Below are positions 17,297 to 25,764 of a stretch of DNA of 64,000 nt, in pieces (the stretch's first letter is position 1; each line of letters starts with the position of its first letter). The translations under genes were made by a program, and so were the position numbers. The notes under the pieces were generated by a model. The model saw nothing but the letters and a program-made list of their open reading frames with translations, had not been told where the DNA came from and made no database searches. This DNA comes from Streptomyces antimycoticus (GTDB lineage: Bacteria; Actinomycetota; Actinomycetes; Streptomycetales; Streptomycetaceae), in assembly GCF_005405925.1 (NCBI RefSeq), contig NZ_BJHV01000001.1:10726001-10790000 (forward strand), written 5' to 3'.

Positions 17297-18187
17297 TCAT
17301 ATCCCGGCCGCCTCGAAGTGGGCCGCGGCGAGCACCAGGTCTTCCCAGGCCATGCCTACGCTCTTGAAGAAGCGCGGTCGCTCCGAGGGGATCTCGTGCC
17401 TTCCCGAGACGACATCGGCCAGGCCCACCAACTCGCCGGGATCGACGGCGCCCGCCTGAACCGCCTGGACCACATCGCCGGCTTCGCGTAGCGCGGCCGA
17501 GACCGCTTCGACGATCACTGTGGACCGGGCGACCGCCGTCTCGTCGACCTCCCGGGCGTCGGGTTCGTGCGAGCCGACGGCCACGATGGTCGCCGATGGC
17601 GGCAGCAGGGCGCCGTCGAACAACGGGGTACGTGCCGTCGTGCAGCAGGCGACGATATCCGCGTGCACGATGTCGTCCACGGTGCCGGCTCGCGCCCCGA
17701 CCTCGGCCGCGAAAGCGCGGGCGCGGTCGGCGTTCCGGCCGACGACCACGACATCCTGGATCGGCCGGATGCAGCTGAGGGCCTCCAGATGGGACCGGGC
17801 CTGCGGCCCTGTTCCGAACAGGACAAGACGGCTCGCATCCGGCCCGGCCAGCGCGTCGGCGGCCACCGCCGACACGGCGGCGGTGCGTACGGATGTGAGG
17901 GCGATCCCGTCGAGCAGGGCCAGCGGTGTGAGGGTTTCGCCGTCCAGGAGCAGGTAGTTGCCCTGAATGCGGGGGAGGCCACGTGCCGCGTTGCCCGGTG
18001 CCGCGGTCACCATCTTCACCCCGGTGTAGTTCCCCCAGTGCGCGGGCATGAGCAGGAGCTGGCCGTGTGGCACCGGGACGACGGAGCGCGGCGGCCCCGC
18101 CTCCGGGTCCAGTCCGTCGAGCAGGCTCTTGCGCAGGACATCGATGGCGGCCGCCATGGGCGGGGCGCCTTCCAGGACAGGGATCAC
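17297..18187 (-). CDS. Ornithine cyclodeaminase / delta1-pyrroline-2-carboxylate reductase family protein
   Basis: The 296-residue protein is of the OCD/mu-crystallin family: YTGVKMVTAAPGN, then QGNYLLLDGETLTPLALLDG, the Rossmann motif LVLFGTGPQARSHLEAL, and VDDIVHADIVACCTT. GTG 18187 overlaps the stop of a proline-racemase-like gene by GTGA. Such pairs act in D-proline or cis/trans-hydroxyproline catabolism, where the enzyme is a pyrroline-carboxylate reductase or imine-forming enzyme. With the racemase cut short, the pathway is probably not functional from this locus. Confidence 0.85.
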   Translation of the reverse strand: MIPVLEGAPPMAAAIDVLRKSLLDGLDPEAGPPRSVVPVPHGQLLLMPAHWGNYTGVKMVTAAPGNAARGLPRIQGNYLLLDGETLTPLALLDGIALTSVRTAAVSAVAADALAGPDASRLVLFGTGPQARSHLEALSCIRPIQDVVVVGRNADRARAFAAEVGARAGTVDDIVHADIVACCTTARTPLFDGALLPPSATIVAVGSHEPDAREVDETAVARSTVIVEAVSAALREAGDVVQAVQAGAVDPGELVGLADVVSGRHEIPSERPRFFKSVGMAWEDLVLAAAHFEAAGI

Positions 18188-18375
18188 AGGTAGCAGCCTT
18201 CCGGGAACGGATCCTCCGGATCGAGGAAGAACTGCGCGGTTCCGGTCAACCACGCACGACCAGTGATCGTAGTGATGGCGGCCGGGAGCGAGGCAACGGT
18301 CGTTGTGTCGACCGGACGCCCCTCGGGCCGGGTGCCGAGAATGGCCTCGTGCACGAACGGTTCGTCGGGCGGCAC
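18184..18375 (-). pseudogene. Proline racemase / 4-hydroxyproline epimerase C-terminal fragment
   Basis: The last ~63 residues of a proline racemase-family protein are present: FVHEAILGTRPEGRPVDTTT, then ITGRAWLTGTAQFFLDPEDPF. Both catalytic Cys regions would lie upstream and are missing. Upstream of 18375 the frame is lost. Overlap with the OCD gene shows they were an operon. Confidence 0.7.
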
Positions 18376-18592
18376 CGATCATGGCGTCGGCGGTCACTGT
18401 CACGGGTGCTACCCCTATCGCTTCCTCGACGAGGCAGGGACTCACCCAGCGCGAGTCACGCAACTCCAGATCGACCGCCCGCCGGTACTACAGGAGGGGT
18501 TCAGCCATTGATCGGAAACCAACCGCTCCGTGGTGCCGACGGGACAGCGGTGCCTCACGCCGCCCGCGGGCAGGAAACGCTCTTCAATACCC

Positions 18593-18892
18593 GGCGCCGA
18601 CTGGTCGCCTGTGCTGGCCCGCCTGGGGCGCCGAGGTCCTGGCGAGTTGCCGCTGTCGGAAGAAGCTCGGCGGCTGGTCGAGGAGTTCGACCAGCTCATC
18701 CTCGATCGTCGGACGCCTGACTACCGCAAGAAGATCCGCACGCTGACTATCCTGGTGCACTGGCTCGGCGCTGAGAACGCCACCGGTGATCCCCTTAAGC
18801 TGATGCGGCTTTTCGGGATCACCGCGCACAGACCGCCATGCGCTATGTCGGCGCTGCCTGCCCGGAGCGCACCGCGAAACTGCCCAGGTAGC
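18593..18892 (+). pseudogene. Fragment of an integrase/recombinase-associated protein
   Basis: The plus strand reads LSEEARRLVEEFDQLILDRR, TPDYRKKIRTLTILVHWLGA and KLMRLFGIT. After a +1 shift near 18833 it continues TAMRYVGAACPERTAKLPR and stops. This resembles the C-terminal part of phage-integrase-like proteins in actinomycete mobile elements, but the N-terminal part is not found. The assignment is by general resemblance only. Confidence 0.45.
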
Positions 18893-18974
18893 GGGCCCGC
18901 TCCGAGCCCGATGCAGCAGCTGAAAGCCCGTGGCGGTGTAGCAGTGAGTCCGGCATCATCCCCATGTGCTTGTG

Positions 18975-19241
18975 ATGCAACCCGTTCTGGAGATCTCCGC
19001 TGCCGACGACTTCGCGCTCTGGCCGGTTGGCGAGCACGAGTCATATGGCTACCTCGTGCTGAACGGGGAGCTGACTCCGGCGCAGGTCGGCACGGCGGTT
19101 ATGCGGATCGCCGACTGCAACGACTTCGAGCCGGAGGAGGAGCATGGGCCGTGCCCGACCGACCCTCTCGGCACATTCCTGCACGGGCTGCTCACCATGT
19201 CTGACCTGTTCGCCGCCGGCGGCTTCCGGGTGAAAACTTAG
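18975..19241 (+). CDS. Small acidic hypothetical protein
   Basis: This is an 88-residue protein of Streptomyces-like composition (MQPVLEISAADDFALWPVGE; EPEEEHGPCPTDPLGTFLHG). I recognise no domain. ATG 18975 is preceded in frame by GTG 18966; no clear ribosome site decides between them. Codon use looks coding. It ends just before a strong terminator. Confidence 0.55.
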   Translation: MQPVLEISAADDFALWPVGEHESYGYLVLNGELTPAQVGTAVMRIADCNDFEPEEEHGPCPTDPLGTFLHGLLTMSDLFAAGGFRVKT

Positions 19242-19304
19242 GTCGGGGTGGCGCAGCTCTTCGGCCAGGATCCGAACGTCGGCTGAAGGCGTTTCTCGCT
19301 AGAC

Positions 19305-19340
19305 AGGGCCCGACCCCCGGCCAGCCGGGGTTCGGGCCCT
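19305..19340. terminator. Hairpin terminator between the small gene and ku
   Basis: AGGGCCCGA-CCCCGGC pairs with GCCGGGG-TCGGGCCCT (19305-19340) with a single mismatch and a two-base loop, followed by CTTCCT. It sits between convergent genes, so it can serve both. Confidence 0.75.
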
Positions 19341-19422
19341 CTTCCTGTGCCGACTGCCGCTGCGCTGCGTGCAGGTAGTCACGGCGGGCCGGGTCCCGGT
19401 TGCGTCTCCTGCCCGCGGTCGG

Positions 19423-20358
19423 TTACGACGCCGGCCTCTTCCTCGAGGTCTTCTTCGCGGCCGTCTTCTTCCCGCCCGTGCTCGCCTTCTTCGCAGGGGT
19501 CTTCTTCGCGGCCTTCTTCTTCGGCGCCGGCCGCTGCCCGCTGATCTCATGCACCTGGGCTTCGTCGCCGGTGTCCTCGCCGCGGCTCTTCTTGGCGGCC
19601 CGCACGCTGTCCTGTAGGGCGGCCATGAGATCGACCACCTTGCCCTTGGGTTCGGCTGGCGCCTCCATCTCGGGCGGCTCGACGCCCGCGGTCTTGGCCT
19701 CGATGACGGCTTCCACCGCCGCGCGGTACTGGTCGCGGTACTGGCTGATGTCGGTGCCGCCGATGGCCTCCATCAACGCCATGGCTTCGTCGACCTCCGA
19801 GTCGGAGATGTCGACAGCCCTGGGGGCGAGTCCTTCGGCCGAGCGGATCTCATCCGGCCAGTGCAGGACCTGGAGGACGATGGCGTCGCCGACTACTCGC
19901 AGTGCGCCGAGCCGCTCGCGGTTGTGCCACGCGAATTTGGCGACAGCGACCTTGTCGCTGCGCTGGAGAGCTTCCCTGAGCAGCACGTAGGGCTTGGCGG
20001 CGACGGCGCCGTCGGCTTGGAGGAAGTACGGCTTGCCGAAGCGGATGGGGTCCAGCCGTTCGGCCTCGACGAAGGCTTCGACATCGATGGCCTTGGCGGT
20101 GGGCAAGGGAAGGTCGTCGAGTTCCTGGTCACTGATGGCCACGAGCTGATCTTTGGAGGCTTCGTAGGCTCGCCCGATCTCGCCCGGGTCGAGTACGCGG
20201 TCTTCGATCTCGCAGACCTTGCGGTTGCGGATGCGGCCGCCGTCGGCGGTGTGGATCTGCCGGAAGCTGATCGAGTGGTCCTCGGTCGCGGGCATGACCT
20301 TGATCGGAATCGTCACAAGGCCGAAGGACACGGCTCCAGACCAGACAGGGCGTGGCAT
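19423..20358 (-). CDS. ku: Ku protein (non-homologous end joining)
   Basis: The 311-residue bacterial Ku begins PRPVWSGAVSFGLVTIPIKV and carries the Ku core (VCEIEDRVLDPGEIGRAYEA; YFLQADGAVAAKPYVLLREA). It has a long Lys/Ala-rich C-terminal tail (KKKAAKKTPAKKAS), typical of actinobacterial Ku and used for DNA binding and LigD recruitment. Ku homodimers thread onto broken ends. No ligD lies in this window; streptomycetes usually have several ku genes, and those beside mobile DNA are often accessory copies. It is complete. Confidence 0.93.
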   Translation of the reverse strand: MPRPVWSGAVSFGLVTIPIKVMPATEDHSISFRQIHTADGGRIRNRKVCEIEDRVLDPGEIGRAYEASKDQLVAISDQELDDLPLPTAKAIDVEAFVEAERLDPIRFGKPYFLQADGAVAAKPYVLLREALQRSDKVAVAKFAWHNRERLGALRVVGDAIVLQVLHWPDEIRSAEGLAPRAVDISDSEVDEAMALMEAIGGTDISQYRDQYRAAVEAVIEAKTAGVEPPEMEAPAEPKGKVVDLMAALQDSVRAAKKSRGEDTGDEAQVHEISGQRPAPKKKAAKKTPAKKASTGGKKTAAKKTSRKRPAS

Positions 20359-20568
20359 GGCGTACCTCCCACCAGCCCCCCTGGGGTCGACTCCAGCGTA
20401 GATCAGCCTGGCGGGGTAGCCGGGCCACGGCTACGTCATCCGGCTCTCCCCTCCCTGTGCGCGGCTGTGACTGAGCGGTCTACCTGGTGGAACTGAGCGC
20501 TGTAGTTGGCGGGAGCTTTGGTGGAAACCGGGTGCGGCGTGGTGGTGGGATGGTGTGTGCTCGGATGT

Positions 20569-21435
20569 ATGGCGATTGCGTTGGGGAAACCGGCAGTCGA
20601 CGGGCTGAATGGGCTCGTGGCCGCGCTGGGGGAGTGGCAGTACGACGGGGCGCCGGTGCAGCTGCATCCGGGGGATCCGGGGTGGTTCTGGCGGTTCGGG
20701 GTGGAGCAGGCGGCGGCGGCCACCAGGACGTGGAGCCGGGACGGGGAGATTCTTGCCGTCGGGCTGCTGGACGACCCTGAGCTGGTGCGGCTGGCGATCG
20801 CGCCGCAGGCTCAGCGGGACGAGGAACTGGCGCGGCAGATGGTCGAGGACGTGTCGGCGCCAGAGCGCGGCGTACTGATCGAGGAGAAGGCGTACGTCGA
20901 CGCTCCGATGGGAGCCCTGCTCCAAGAGCTGCTGTTCACGGAGGGGTGGAAGGCAGACGAGCTGTGGACGCCGCTGCGGCTCGACCTAGCAGAGCCGGTC
21001 AGGAACCCAGGAGTGCGGGTCGAGGTGATCGGACCGGAGCAGGCGAACCTGCGGGCTGCCGTACAACGGGCGTCGTTCGACGGGTCGACGTTCACGAACG
21101 AGCGGTGGCACGCCATGGCGGCCGGACCGGCATACGTCGACGCACGGTGTCTGGTCGGATACGACGAGGAGGACAACGCGGTGGCGGCGGTGACGGTGTG
21201 GTCGGCCGGGCCAGGCAAGCCTGGGTTGATCGAGCCGATGGGCGTTCATCAGGAATACCGCGGCCACGGCTACGGCCAGGCGATCACCGTCGCGGCAGCG
21301 GCCGCTCTTCAGCAGCTGGGGTCGTCGAGCGCGGTCGTCTGCACACCGAGCCGCAACGTCGGCGCCACCGCCACATACAAGTCGGCCGGCTTCGGCCCAC
21401 TCCCGGAGACCCGGAATCAGTACCGGGACGCCTAG
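20569..21435 (+). CDS. GNAT-family N-acetyltransferase
   Basis: The ~288-residue protein has a C-terminal GNAT domain with the acetyl-CoA loop GVHQEYRGHGYGQAI and TPSRNVGATATYKSAGF before the stop. The N-terminal half is a divergent GNAT-like domain (two-domain form). The start is uncertain: ATG 20569 (MAIALGKPAVDGLNGLVAAL) is chosen because the sequence upstream is low-complexity; TTG 20506 is in frame. The substrate is unknown. Confidence 0.8.
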   Translation: MAIALGKPAVDGLNGLVAALGEWQYDGAPVQLHPGDPGWFWRFGVEQAAAATRTWSRDGEILAVGLLDDPELVRLAIAPQAQRDEELARQMVEDVSAPERGVLIEEKAYVDAPMGALLQELLFTEGWKADELWTPLRLDLAEPVRNPGVRVEVIGPEQANLRAAVQRASFDGSTFTNERWHAMAAGPAYVDARCLVGYDEEDNAVAAVTVWSAGPGKPGLIEPMGVHQEYRGHGYGQAITVAAAAALQQLGSSSAVVCTPSRNVGATATYKSAGFGPLPETRNQYRDA

Positions 21436-21655
21436 GCCGCGGACGACGCCTTCATAACTTCAGCGCAGCCGATCGCTGCGGGCTCGCGCGCTTCCGCCGG
21501 AGAACCGGCATGTCGGGCAACAAGCTGCCCTGCCCGCCCACGACAACACTCAGCTCTGCCAAGTAGAGCGCTCATCTATAGCGCTCAGTCACAGCGGCGA
21601 CACTCCGGGCGCTGCACCACCGCCCCAAAGAATCGAACAGGTTTATGATTCTGGC

Positions 21656-22006
21656 ATGGCCAGAGCCTACGACTTCCCTGAGGACCTGCTCACCGCGCAG
21701 GAAGAGCTTCACCAGGTCGTCCACGCCCTCAGGGCGCTGTACGACCGCCTTCCGTGGTCCGTCGAGCCCCATCTGGGCTTCCACGACCCGGAGTACCGGC
21801 GCCCGCGACAGCGCCCCGCGACTGACGGCCGGACCGAGGAAGACCGGGCGGAAGTACGCCGGCTGCGGGCCCAGCAGCAGGAGCTGAGCATCAAGATCGT
21901 CACGCACCCCTTCTGGGTGAAGTTGGAGGGCCTTGACCTCGTCACCGCACGGACGGTGCTCAAGTACGTCCACGACGCTCCAGCTGTCGACGCGCCCGCC
22001 GCATAG
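21656..22006 (+). CDS. Hypothetical protein, first of a two-gene pair
   Basis: This is a 116-residue soluble protein rich in charged helices (ARAYDFPEDLLTAQEELHQV; LSIKIVTHPFWVKLEGLDLV). It has no recognised catalytic motif. The next gene starts three bases after its stop, so the two form an operon. Similar pairs occur in Streptomyces accessory DNA, which I recall as a general pattern but cannot verify here. Confidence 0.7.
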   Translation: MARAYDFPEDLLTAQEELHQVVHALRALYDRLPWSVEPHLGFHDPEYRRPRQRPATDGRTEEDRAEVRRLRAQQQELSIKIVTHPFWVKLEGLDLVTARTVLKYVHDAPAVDAPAA

Positions 22007-22008
22007 CG

Positions 22009-22530
22009 GTGACGGACCCCTTCAGCCCCGACAGCCCGGACCCGGACGCCCCCGGACCGCCGGCATGGGCCGAGCTCGCTGACGGCCAGAGCGTCACGGC
22101 CCAGATCATCGGCCGCATCCACCGCCCCGGCACCGGAGGCGGCTGGTGGTACAAGCTCCGCCTGCCCATCTGGGCCGAAGCGCAGCTACCGGACCGCATC
22201 ACGGTCGTACCCGACTCGGTCGTCTTCTGTGTCCCCGCTCGCCTGGTCACGCCCATCGAGGACATCGACTACTCCGGCGTGCCGACCCGACGGGAACGCC
22301 CACCGGCCCGACCGCCCCGCTCGTCCACCGCCGCCCCGGCAGGCCGGTGGAGCGTGCAGCACCTGCCCGCTCCCGTTGGCGGCCCCGGGCGCCGGGTCAT
22401 CCACCACGAGTCGTGCTGGATACCGACCGGCGACCCGGACCTCACGCTCGACCAGGCGCTGCGCGAGCTCGCCCGACCGGGCAGCGAAGCATGTGCCGCC
22501 TGCGACGCCCGCCACCTCCCGCAATCCTGA
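22009..22530 (+). CDS. DUF6233-like hypothetical protein
   Basis: The 173-residue protein starts at GTG 22009. The middle is WWYKLRLPIWAEAQLPDRIT; after a proline-rich linker the C-terminal part is WSVQHLPAPVGGPGRRVIH, then CWIPTGD and ACAACDARHL with a CxxC that may bind zinc. The Trp-Cys pattern resembles the DUF6233 proteins abundant in Streptomyces; their role is unknown. It lies in an operon with the preceding gene. Confidence 0.65.
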   Translation: MTDPFSPDSPDPDAPGPPAWAELADGQSVTAQIIGRIHRPGTGGGWWYKLRLPIWAEAQLPDRITVVPDSVVFCVPARLVTPIEDIDYSGVPTRRERPPARPPRSSTAAPAGRWSVQHLPAPVGGPGRRVIHHESCWIPTGDPDLTLDQALRELARPGSEACAACDARHLPQS

Positions 22531-22696
22531 GGGCGACAGAAGCGGCCAACCTCCTGAACCACGGCGTACGCACCCGGGCAGAAGCTGGTGAGGACACCCG
22601 CAGTGATCCCGTCCCGGCTCCGGCTGCGTGGGACGGCGTGCCGGTTCTCGCCGCTGTACGACTCCGCGGTGACGCACAGCGGCGGCCGCCGGCGCT

Positions 22697-22897
22697 TCAC
22701 CGCTTGGTGATGGCGAACCCGAGTCCGGTCACCAGGACCGCAGCGGCCGTCCCGCCGACCGCCAGCGGATCGGCCAGCGCCGGGTGCTGGTACGTCACGT
22801 AGACCAAGCCCCCCACGATGAGCAGGATCACGGCCAGGGCGAGCAGCAGCAGGTACACCCGGTCGTTGCGGCACGGGCCGTTCGGGTCAGTCTGCAT
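22697..22897 (-). CDS. Small two-span membrane protein
   Basis: The 66-residue protein has a short polar N-terminus (MQTDPNGPCRNDR) and two hydrophobic helices (LLLLALAVILLIVGGLVYV; AVGGTAAAVLVTGLGFAI). ATG 22897 follows GGAAGGA. It overlaps the end of the upstream ORF (stop at 22887), which suggests coupling. Function is unknown. Confidence 0.6.
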   Translation of the reverse strand: MQTDPNGPCRNDRVYLLLLALAVILLIVGGLVYVTYQHPALADPLAVGGTAAAVLVTGLGFAITKR

Positions 22898-23066
22898 CGG
22901 TTTGTCCTTCCGATTTGGGCATGCGGAAGTCGCATGCGTGAGGCGGTGTTGCCCTCACCCCTTCTGCGGGGCGGGCACGGTCGAACAGCAGCGGTGGCTG
23001 TGCCACCACTTTGCGCAGGGCGGCGATTAACGGCGCAACCTCGCCCGGCACACCGGACTGTTCCAT
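22887..23066 (-). CDS. Possible small hypothetical protein upstream of the membrane protein
   Basis: This 59-codon frame (MEQSGVPGEVAPLIAALRKV; HACDFRMPKSEGQTDAD) overlaps the start of the two-span membrane gene by 11 bases. Codon use is plausible but there is no family match and no strong ribosome site. It may be real as part of a two-gene unit. Confidence 0.4.
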   Translation of the reverse strand: MEQSGVPGEVAPLIAALRKVVAQPPLLFDRARPAEGVRATPPHACDFRMPKSEGQTDAD

Positions 23067-24240
23067 CGGAGAACACCCCACTGGGGTCTCTGACCTGCGA
23101 CTTTCCGGCTGGCAGCTCTTGAACGGACTGCGTCTACACAGGTACGGGCTAGTGGTGCAACTCCGCTGGTGTGCCGGTCACTCTTCCGATCGGGAGAGCC
23201 GCATTCAATATCCTCTGGCGTTGCTCTTCTGGTGCTCTTCGTCGCTCATTGAATGGCGTGCCTACCACTGGTAGGGGCAAGCGGCGCAAGGTGTCTGCCC
23301 TTTGAGTGCCCGGGGGGTTGCCTGTGATGTGTGTTGGCTGTGACAGCCGGGGCCGGAGATGTGCGCGGCGAGCCCGGCCGGGGCCGCCGCGCGCCAGCTG
23401 GTGGTCGGCGACCGCCCGAGCACGCCGATGCCCGCGGCCTGAGCCGCGAGGGCGATCCCTCATCCGGTCCAGCGCACGAGGTCCGCTGAGGGGCGGCGGA
23501 TACGGGCGATGTCGGCACCATGGCCAAGGGCGCGGAGGTCGATTACCTCACCGTCGAACACGCGGAAATCTATGTTGACCGGAGTAGACATTGGGCGATG
23601 GCGCGGTTATGGTTTCTCTCGTAGCCGAGATCAGCAGGGCCTGGCAGAGATGAACTGCCGGCAGCAGTACACGCAGTTGCAGTGCGCAGGACGGTGCGGT
23701 GGTGGAGTTCCGAAGCCAGGGTTGTTGCAGGACGGCGACGGGACTGACGGCCGGACCGGGTGGCCCGCAGTGATCAGGGGGGCCGCCGTGAGCAGGACCG
23801 CAGTGGCATTACCCGTAAGTGCAGTTCGCAGTACCCAGCAGTGAAGTCAGTGAGCAGCACCTCGGTGAAGGCGTCGGCTGCGGACGCGCGCACCGGGAAG
23901 TTCGGCAGTGGGGTTCTGAGCCAGAGCAGACGCAGGACAGGCGACGGGGCCGGCTGCCGAAGAGTGGCGCTGTCACAGGCCACTGAGCAGTTCGCATCAC
24001 CAGCAGTACCGCAGTACGCAGTCCCAGCAGTTGATCAACGAGGGAAGAACGGAGGAGCCAAGCGCCATCAGGATCGCCCGGGCGGAAGTCTTGAGCCCGG
24101 GTACCGCAGGACATCGATAGTGAGGTGGTCTCCGGTCAAGCAACCGCGATCCCCGCACCCCCGGCAGCATCTCGGTCGGGTCTGCGGAAACAGAAGGCCG
24201 GCGCCGTATCAGGACCGGCTGATGGTGTAGCAGTTCCTTC
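23067..24240. other. 1.2-kb stretch without a supported gene
   Basis: No frame on either strand has a recognisable domain together with a ribosome site. From about 23640 to 24040 there are many loose CAG/CAGCAGT/GCAGT motifs (near 23660, 23780, 23835, 24000 and 24020) and two related GCAGGAC-GGCGACGGG segments near 23731 and 23944. They could be decayed repeats or a regulatory/replicative sequence. I see nothing definite. Confidence 0.4.
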
Positions 24241-24272
24241 GGGGCCCTGGTGTCATATGGCACCAGGGCCCC
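24241..24272. terminator. Perfect 12-bp hairpin upstream of the MerR-like gene
   Basis: GGGGCCCTGGTG (24241-24252) pairs with CACCAGGGCCCC (24261-24272) around TCATATGG. It lies 25 bp before the MerR-like start, so it is either the terminator of upstream transcription or a leader attenuator. Confidence 0.65.
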
Positions 24273-24297
24273 TCCACGCGTTCCACAGAGAGGTGCA

Positions 24298-24636
24298 ATG
24301 ACAGCAGACGACTCGTTCGGCCGTCTCGACGACGACGACTACCCCGCCTACACCATGGGCCGGGCCGCCGAGATGCTCGGCACCAGCCAAGGCTTCCTCC
24401 GCGCCGTCGGCGAAGCCCGCCTGATCACCCCGCTGCGCTCCGAGGGCGGCCACCGCCGCTACTCCCGCTACCAGCTGCGCATCGCCGCCCGCGCCCGAGA
24501 ACTCGTCGACCAGGGCACCCCCATCGAGGCCGCCTGCCGCATCATCATCCTCGAAGACCAGCTCGAAGAAGCCCAGCGCATCAACGCCGAATACCGCCGC
24601 GCCGCCGAATCGGGGAATTCACTGCCCGCTGTCTGA
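24298..24636 (+). CDS. MerR/BldC-like small regulator
   Basis: The 112-residue protein has a single winged-helix MerR-type DNA-binding domain (YTMGRAAEMLGTSQGFLRAV; ITPLRSEGGHRRYSRYQLRI) and a short coiled tail (LEDQLEEAQRINAEYRRA). It lacks a ligand-binding domain, like BldC-type proteins. ATG 24298 follows AGAGAGGTG. It is monocistronic between a hairpin and a gene-poor stretch. Confidence 0.85.
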   Translation: MTADDSFGRLDDDDYPAYTMGRAAEMLGTSQGFLRAVGEARLITPLRSEGGHRRYSRYQLRIAARARELVDQGTPIEAACRIIILEDQLEEAQRINAEYRRAAESGNSLPAV

Positions 24637-25225
24637 GGAGGTACGCGGCACCTGACGTGCAGGCACCGGCCTCGGCGGCAGGCCAAGCCGCTTGAAGGCG
24701 GCGTCCTTCTCCTCGGTGAGCTGGGCGGGGCAGCCGAGGTGGTGCAGTCTGATCCGGATGTGTGCGGTGTGGTCTTCTCGATGGTGAGCCGCCTGCTCTC
24801 GGTCGTGACGTAGCGGCCGGGGGCCACCGCCGCCAAGGGCGTTCACCGAAGCTCCAGGGGCAAAAACCCGGCACAGGCCGGGGCGGCACAGGCCGGAGCG
24901 GGACAGGGACGGAAGCATCAGCCCGTTGAGCCGGTCCGCGGCGGCCGCCGGCTGCAGGCAAATCGCCTGTCCCGGTGTGGGGGGCCGGGGCTGGCTGCTG
25001 CTGAGACCCGCTTTGCGCCGGGCGATGGCTGTCCGGGGCTTTCCCGTCCGGGGTGGGCGATCTCCGTGGGGCGGCTCGGCTTCGCAGGCAGAGGCCTGGT
25101 CACCCCGCAGCCTCTATCCACAGGCCGGCGCTTCTGCCGTCGGTGTCCGCTGCCGGGTGTGAGGTGCCTGGAGGCACACCGAATAGGGCACGGCCGATGG
25201 CACAGACGACGTTCGGCAAGCAGGT
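24637..25225. other. Gene-poor stretch after the MerR-like gene
   Basis: I see no supportable gene in these ~590 bases. All open frames are short or low-complexity GC shadows. Short direct GGGGCGGCACAGGCCGG-like repeats occur near 24870-24900. Confidence 0.4.
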
Positions 25226-25545
25226 GGAAAAGCCGGCTGAATATCTCGTGTTCGGCATCGGCGAGCGCCACCAGGGACACGTGGTGGAAGTCCGGCTTCC
25301 CTACGATGCGGTACGTGCCGGAGTGGACCAGCTGGGTCAGCTGGGGATCGCTGACCATGCCCGCCGCCGCGCCCTTGCCGATGGCCGCGACGATGCTCGC
25401 GCTGCCCCCGCCGTTGATGACCTTCAGGCCCTTGTACGGGATGTCCGCGTCGGCGGCGGCTTTGAACAGCTCGGTGTCCGGCAGGCTGCCCACGGAGGTG
25501 ACGGCGACGGTCTTCTCCCGCGGGTCCTTGACCGCGGATGCCGGA
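25226..25545 (-). pseudogene. ABC substrate-binding protein (NMT1/TctC-like) internal fragment
   Basis: The reverse strand carries an uninterrupted piece of a periplasmic binding protein: PREKTVAVTSVGSLPDTELF, then PYKGLKVINGGGSASIVAAI and GKGAAAGMVSDPQLTQLV. The signal peptide and both protein ends are missing, and flanks give no continuation. It resembles NMT1 or tricarboxylate-type binding proteins. It is a remnant. Confidence 0.6.
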
Positions 25546-25764
25546 ATCTGCCTTGGTGACCAGGGAGTACGGCCCCCCGCCAGGGCTGGTGCACCCGGCC
25601 GGCCTTACGAGGGCGGGCGGGCCGCCGCCGACGCGTTGCAGGAGCTGGACGAAACGTGGCGGTCGATGCGACCGTTCTTGCCGCCTGGCTCGTAGTGCGT
25701 ACGTCGACGGGACCGGCCGGCCGAAGCTGAGAGCCCGCCCCCGCCCCCGCTCACGGCTCCACGC

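Noticed and set aside
25053..25559. Plus-strand frame of 168 residues near 25.1-25.6 kb
   Set aside because: It is the antisense of the substrate-binding protein fragment on the minus strand, which has recognisable family sequence.
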